From: Flavobacteriales bacterium UBA3431
GTDB lineage: Bacteria > Bacteroidota > Bacteroidia > Flavobacteriales > Schleiferiaceae
Assembly: GCA_002381225.1 (NCBI GenBank)
Contig: DFSS01000023.1
Span: forward strand, 1-9,239
DNA length: 9,239 bases
Direction: 5' to 3'
Shown: piece by piece, positions 5,618-9,239 of the stretch
How the letters are laid out: the number at the start of each line of letters is the position of its first letter
How positions within the stretch are numbered: position 1 is the first letter of the stretch
Made by a program: the position numbers and the translations under genes
The notes under the pieces: model-generated
Told to the model about the DNA's origin: nothing
The model's database searches: none
Seen by the model: only the letters and a program-made list of their open reading frames with translations

Positions 5618-6760
5618 CTAGGATGGGATCATGGCGGCCATGCGCGCACCAAGCTCCGGAGATAGGGCCACGCCCATGCCGCCCATGCGCGCTGCCACGT
5701 AGGTTTGGTCGCCTAAGTTCATCACATAGGCCTGTTTGCTTCCATCGCTTGAAAAGGCCATGGTTCCCGCCCAGCGGGCTTCGATGGATACAGTCAAGCC
5801 GGGGAGCAGTATTTCGCGGAGGTAGTCTTCCAAATAGTCCTGAACCGAGGAGGTGATGTTCCCAGAATGCGTCTCTTCCTCAGCACGGAATTGATTTCGA
5901 CCTCCGCCGAGTAGGAGGCGATCGCCCACATTGCGGAAATAGAGGTATCCCGCGTCCGCGTGGTAGGTGCCTTGGAAGGAAAGGTTGGGAATGGGTGCAG
6001 TGAGCAACACTTGCCCCCGTCCGGGTACAATATCCAATTCAGGAAGGCATTCCTTGGCCCAGGCATTCGATGCCACAACCACGTGGTCCGCCGTCCAGGT
6101 CCCAGAGGAACTGGGAATCTGCCACCCTTTGGCCTGTTTGGTCCAAGTGGTTTTGGGTGGCAGGGCCACGCCACGATGGAGGTGGGCGCCGGCTTGGGTC
6201 AGGGCTTGGGTTAGGCAGGCATAGGCTTTTCCAGGATGAAGGCCAGCCTCGTGGGCAATAGATAGGGCATGCGGCAGTGCCGAACTAATTCCCTTTGCAA
6301 CGTGGTAGGTCACGCCGGGAATTCCCGCACGTTGCGCGAGCGCATTCAACTGGTCCAGCGAATCGACCGCTTCATGGTAGCTGCCCGTTTGGGAGGGAGT
6401 GAAGACCTCATGCCCCGGGGCCTCGTGCCAATCCAGTTCTTCCGGTAGAAAGGTTTCTCGCCATTGGCGCAGACCGGCATATCGGTCGTGAAGCCGCGCA
6501 ACGATGGTTTCTTCAGGTTCGTGGCGAAGGTCATCCAGAAGTTCGGTGGGGCTGCCAAAACATGCAAACCCCGCGTTTCGTGTGCTGGCGCCAGCCTGAC
6601 CAGCCGGAAGCGGATCCACGAGGGCAACGCGGTGCGTGGGGTGGCGCTTGAGCCAATGCAAGGCTGTCCACAATCCCACAAAGCCGGCCCCGAGAACGAG
6701 GAGGTCGTAGTGGGCCAAAGGACGTTGCTGTTCCCAATGGGAGGGAGAAAGGAGAGGCAT
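5618..6760 (-). CDS. FAD-dependent oxidoreductase, DAO (D-amino acid/glycine oxidase-like) family
   Basis: The 380-residue flavoenzyme probably oxidises an amine or amino acid. The FAD-binding Rossmann motif GAGFVG is at 24-29, followed by a strand ending in an acidic residue (VALVD 45-49), as expected for adenine ribose binding. The segment GASTRNAGFACFGS (57-70) is typical of the DadA/PuuB-like branch. Also present are the GGGRNQ turn (285-290), RWAGTMAFSSDG (329-340) and the C-terminal flavin loop ARMGGMGVALSPELGARMA (357-375). No signal peptide or membrane segment is seen, so it should be cytoplasmic. The ATG at 6760 is chosen because earlier in-frame starts would extend over the divergent regulator gene and add residues unlike the family. 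The substrate is not identifiable; neighbours are a divergent Nudix-like regulator and, further on, a peptide transporter. Confidence 0.88.
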   Translation of the reverse strand: MPLLSPSHWEQQRPLAHYDLLVLGAGFVGLWTALHWLKRHPTHRVALVDPLPAGQAGASTRNAGFACFGSPTELLDDLRHEPEETIVARLHDRYAGLRQWRETFLPEELDWHEAPGHEVFTPSQTGSYHEAVDSLDQLNALAQRAGIPGVTYHVAKGISSALPHALSIAHEAGLHPGKAYACLTQALTQAGAHLHRGVALPPKTTWTKQAKGWQIPSSSGTWTADHVVVASNAWAKECLPELDIVPGRGQVLLTAPIPNLSFQGTYHADAGYLYFRNVGDRLLLGGGRNQFRAEEETHSGNITSSVQDYLEDYLREILLPGLTVSIEARWAGTMAFSSDGSKQAYVMNLGDQTYVAARMGGMGVALSPELGARMAAMIPS

Positions 6761-6793
6761 TTCGGCGATAGGTAGATTTAACTGAAAGGTCTT

Positions 6794-6825
6794 CAAAATT
6801 GGGGCATTCTTTTTGCTTAAAATTG
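6794..6825. promoter_or_regulatory. Divergent promoter/operator region between oxidoreductase and regulator
   Basis: Two copies of AAAATTG (6795-6801 and 6819-6825) lie 24 bp apart in the 94-bp intergenic gap. Read on the minus strand the first gives CAATTTTG, a seven-of-eight match to the -7 box, placed for the oxidoreductase gene. The second gives TAAAATTG on the plus strand, also seven of eight, with a TTG 16 bp upstream, placed for the regulator gene. A further box-like GAACTTTG lies at 6828-6835. The paired repeats could equally be regulator binding sites. Confidence 0.35.
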
Positions 6826-6854
6826 AGAACTTTGCAATACTAAACGAAAGAAAA

Positions 6855-7556
6855 ATGCGTGTTGAGTTTTCTCCCGATGAATTTAAGGTGGCTTTGGCTA
6901 CCTCCGTGGTCGTTTTTGGCTTTGACGGGGAAAATCTAAAAACACTCGTGGCAAAAAAAATGGGCCAACCCTTTGAGGGGGCGTGGATCATTCCCTCTTG
7001 TATTGTGCGAGCGACCGAAGATCCCGCCTATGTGGCGAATGAACTTTTGACGCGTATCACGGGCCAAAGCGACTGGATGTTGGAGAAGCTCAATGGATTT
7101 GCCGAGCCCTACCGCAATCCCGTAGGCCGGGTGATCAACATCGCTTATTACTGTACGATTCGTTTGGACGAAGCCTTGGAGCACAACTTGAAGAAGGAGG
7201 GCTATACATGGGTTCCATCGAATGCGATTCCCCGCTTGGCCTATGACCACAATGAAATCATGGAATACGCCAAGGAACGTCTCAAGCGCCGCGTTAAGCG
7301 TCGTCCGATTGGCTTCAGCTTGCTGCCGGCCGAATTCACCCTGAACAACATTCAGCGTTTGTACGAATGTGCCTTGGGCAAAACCTTTGATAAGCGGAAT
7401 TTCCGACGCAAACTTCTCAAGTCCCAGCTCCTTCTGGAAACGGATCAATTTATTCGTTCCTCAGAACGGGCCAAGCGGCCATCGCGCCTCTATAAATTCA
7501 ATGAAAAGAAGTACCGCACGTTGACCTTGAAGGGATACGATTTTGTCTACCAATAA
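6855..7556 (+). CDS. Nudix-like transcriptional regulator with winged-helix C-terminus (NrtR-like)
   Basis: The 233-residue protein has an N-terminal Nudix fold at about 10-145 and a C-terminal winged-helix-like region at about 150-230. The latter contains FSLLPAEFTLNNIQRLYE and the basic FDKRNFRRKLL. This order is that of the NrtR/AraR type of regulators, in which the Nudix fold senses a nucleotide-sugar or other ligand. The Nudix box is degenerate: where REUxEE is expected the protein reads ELLTRI (63-68), so the catalytic glutamates are missing and hydrolysis is unlikely. ATG 6855 is preferred over ATG 6813, which would lie upstream of and across the likely promoter and add 14 residues with no family match. 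It is divergent from the oxidoreductase, which is the natural target candidate. The inducer is unknown. Confidence 0.85.
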   Translation: MRVEFSPDEFKVALATSVVVFGFDGENLKTLVAKKMGQPFEGAWIIPSCIVRATEDPAYVANELLTRITGQSDWMLEKLNGFAEPYRNPVGRVINIAYYCTIRLDEALEHNLKKEGYTWVPSNAIPRLAYDHNEIMEYAKERLKRRVKRRPIGFSLLPAEFTLNNIQRLYECALGKTFDKRNFRRKLLKSQLLLETDQFIRSSERAKRPSRLYKFNEKKYRTLTLKGYDFVYQ

Positions 7557-7581
7557 GCGCGCGAGCGTGTGAGCAGATAGC

Positions 7582-7618
7582 AAAAAGGGGCGCCCATCGG
7601 GCGCCCCTTTCCTTTTTT
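7582..7618. terminator. Bidirectional terminator between regulator and transporter
   Basis: A perfect 9-bp stem (GGGGCGCCC 7587-7595 with GGGCGCCCC 7599-7607) closes a 3-nt loop. It is flanked by five A residues on the left and TTTCCTTTTTT on the right. The T-rich side serves the plus-strand regulator gene and the A tract serves the converging transporter gene on the minus strand. Confidence 0.92.
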
Positions 7619-7632
7619 CGTTCTGCCGTCGC

Positions 7633-9120
7633 TTAGTGGATACCGCGCATCAAGCGGCGCAACAATGGCGTCAGGGCAAACATGAGCAAGGCGCCCGCTG
7701 CAGCCGTGATGGTCAAGAAGACGAAGAGGTTCATGCCGGGGAAGATCTTCTCCAACAAGGACTCCATGATGCCAGCCATGTAATTGGCCAAGGCCATGGA
7801 GGCGAACCAAAGACCCATCATGACGGATACAATTTTGGGAGGGGCCAATTTGGTGATCATCGAAAGACCGATGGGAGAGAGGCAGAGTTCGCCAAACGTA
7901 TGGAGGACATAGACGCCCACAAGCCACATGGGGCTCACCAATGCTTCTCCTTCTGCCGCAAAGCTGGCCAGTGACATCACGACAAAGCCCAAAGAGAGCA
8001 GGGCGAGGCCCAAGCCAAATTTAGCAGGCGTCGATGGGTTTCGATTCCGCAGGGCCAAGCTGACCCAGAAAGAGGCGATGACCGGGGCAAAGATGAAGAT
8101 GGCCAAGGCATTGATGGATTGGAAGAGCGACGCGGCGACTTCATAGCCGAAAATGTTACGGTTCGTTTCTTCCGCAGCAAAAAGATTGAACGTGCCACCC
8201 GCTTGCTCAAAGCCGCTCCAAAAGAAGATGTTGGCCACCGCAAAAATGAAGATGGCGCCCACACGAGACCATTGTTCGGAACCACTCGTGCCGTTGTAAA
8301 TAACGTAGGCCAAGCCCAAGAGGCCGGCTACCGCAACGACTTGAATGACCGTCGACAAAGCGGCTTCAGAGATGCCCGCTTGCAATGCCAAAAATCCGTA
8401 GACCAAGGCTACGCTTCCTACAATGTAGGCACCGACAACGCCAAAATCTTTGCCCACGAGACGCGCTTCGCCCGTTCGGCCTGGGGGCATGCCTTGACCC
8501 TCCAATTTATTCTCTTCAAAGTAGAACCAGATGCAGGCTAGGAGCATCCCAACACCGGCGGCTCCAAAGCCGTATTTCCAGCCAACTTGTTCACCAAGGG
8601 TACCACAAATGATGGGAGCCAAGAAGGCGCCCAAGTTGATGCCCATATAGAAAATAGTGAACGCGGAGTCCTTTCGTGGATCATTATCCGTGTACAAGGT
8701 TCCAACAATTGTCGAAATGTTGGGCTTAAAGAACCCGTTGCCGACCATGAGCAATCCCAAGCCCATGTAGAACAGGAATTCACGCTGACCCGCATCCGCC
8801 ATGTAGATATGCGATGCAGCCAAACCGAATTGTCCCAGAGCCATGAGAATGCCTCCCGCATAAATCGCGCGACGTTGACCCAAAATCTTATCCGCCAGCA
8901 TACCGCCCACAATCGGGGTGAGGTACACGAGTCCGGTGAATATGCCGTAGATCTCCAGCGCGGAGGCGCGTTCAAGTCCAAAGCCACCATTGGTGTATTC
9001 CGTCGTTAAATACAAGACCAACAGCGCGCGCATGCCGTAGTAGCTGAAACGCTCCCACATCTCCGTGAAGAAGAGGGAATAGAGGCCGCGCGGGTGGGTC
9101 ATCTTTTCGGTCGTTGCCAT
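7633..9120 (-). CDS. POT/PTR-family proton-coupled oligopeptide transporter
   Basis: The 495-residue inner-membrane protein imports di- or tripeptides with protons (major facilitator superfamily). Family marks are visible in order: the ExxERFxYY proton-coupling motif (EMWERFSYY 20-28) in helix 1, the GNGFFKPNISTIVGTLY segment (127-143) with its conserved lysine at 132, the PTR2 signature FYMGINLGAFLAPI (157-170), and the TFGELCLSPIG helix near 408-418 with its conserved glutamate. About 12 to 14 hydrophobic segments can be drawn along the chain, and the length is usual for bacterial members. ATG 9120 gives the expected short N-terminus; the methionine at residue 7 is also possible. A weak -7-like box lies about 44 bp upstream. 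The gene is convergent with the regulator. Exact peptide preference cannot be read. Confidence 0.95.
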   Translation of the reverse strand: MATTEKMTHPRGLYSLFFTEMWERFSYYGMRALLVLYLTTEYTNGGFGLERASALEIYGIFTGLVYLTPIVGGMLADKILGQRRAIYAGGILMALGQFGLAASHIYMADAGQREFLFYMGLGLLMVGNGFFKPNISTIVGTLYTDNDPRKDSAFTIFYMGINLGAFLAPIICGTLGEQVGWKYGFGAAGVGMLLACIWFYFEENKLEGQGMPPGRTGEARLVGKDFGVVGAYIVGSVALVYGFLALQAGISEAALSTVIQVVAVAGLLGLAYVIYNGTSGSEQWSRVGAIFIFAVANIFFWSGFEQAGGTFNLFAAEETNRNIFGYEVAASLFQSINALAIFIFAPVIASFWVSLALRNRNPSTPAKFGLGLALLSLGFVVMSLASFAAEGEALVSPMWLVGVYVLHTFGELCLSPIGLSMITKLAPPKIVSVMMGLWFASMALANYMAGIMESLLEKIFPGMNLFVFLTITAAAGALLMFALTPLLRRLMRGIH

Positions 9121-9239
9121 GTCAAAAAGGGGTTCTTAGTTAACGTGTGTGTGTTTAGGTTCGGGAAGATAGGGGAAAATTGGCTTTGTGGCGAGGTGGG
9201 CTAGGGAGCTCAGGCTTCGCCTTCGCGCTAGTTAGCTAG
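9121..9239 (-). promoter_or_regulatory. Upstream region of the peptide transporter gene
   Basis: On the minus strand TATCTTCC (plus positions 9164-9171) matches six of eight positions of the -7 consensus and would give a leader of roughly 38 nt. No TTG -33 element is evident. A short GT repeat (about 9145-9154) lies between the box and the start codon. Nothing else recognisable is present up to the window edge. Confidence 0.3.

Noticed and set aside
6761..6991. N-terminal extension of the oxidoreductase by 77 residues
   Set aside because: It would read through the divergent promoter region and over the regulator's coding start. The FAD motif sits at the usual distance from the ATG at 6760.
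7636..9009. Several plus-strand open frames inside the transporter gene
   Set aside because: They lie antisense to a clearly conserved POT transporter and have polar, biased compositions typical of shadow frames.

Overview
The window looks like chromosomal DNA from a member of the Bacteroidota, probably a flavobacterium-like marine or freshwater lineage; the genus cannot be read from it. The evidence is a type IX secretion C-terminal sorting domain, a DUF2027/Smr protein with a Bacteroidota-type sequence, no Shine-Dalgarno sequences ahead of the genes, and repeated use of the Bacteroidota sigma factor -7 element TAnnTTTG. Base composition is mixed and slightly GC-rich except for an AT-rich patch at about 4738-4860.

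Layout: (1) 1-609 is the 3' end of a secreted PKD-domain protein with a T9SS sorting domain, closed by a strong terminator. (2) 689-1234 is a short DUF2027/Smr protein whose start codon lies 4 nt after a -7 box. (3) 1251-1626 is the RNase P RNA gene rnpB, with its promoter inside the end of the smr gene. (4) 1684-3510 is a DEAD-box RNA helicase with a DbpA-type RNA-binding domain; its basic tail overlaps, tail to tail, the convergent thioredoxin reductase gene trxB (3443-4378, minus strand). (5) 4470-4545 is tRNA-Pro(GGG), transcribed divergently from trxB and followed by a terminator.

(6) 4586-5617 has no credible protein gene. After an AT-rich stretch with a possible promoter, about 4878-5545 is dense in short hairpins, several with GAAA loops, has repeated internal modules, and ends in a terminator-like hairpin. 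I read it as a large structured non-coding RNA of unassigned class, and it is the most interesting object here. (7) 5618-6760 (minus) is an FAD-dependent DAO-family oxidoreductase, divergent from (8) 6855-7556, a regulator with a Nudix domain that has lost its catalytic motif plus a C-terminal winged-helix region. (9) 7633-9120 (minus) is a POT-family proton-coupled peptide transporter, separated from the regulator by a bidirectional terminator.

Functionally the first half is RNA metabolism and redox housekeeping (Smr, RNase P, RNA helicase, TrxB, tRNA). The second half may form a small amino-acid or peptide use locus (oxidoreductase, Nudix regulator, peptide transporter), but that link is inferred only from adjacency.
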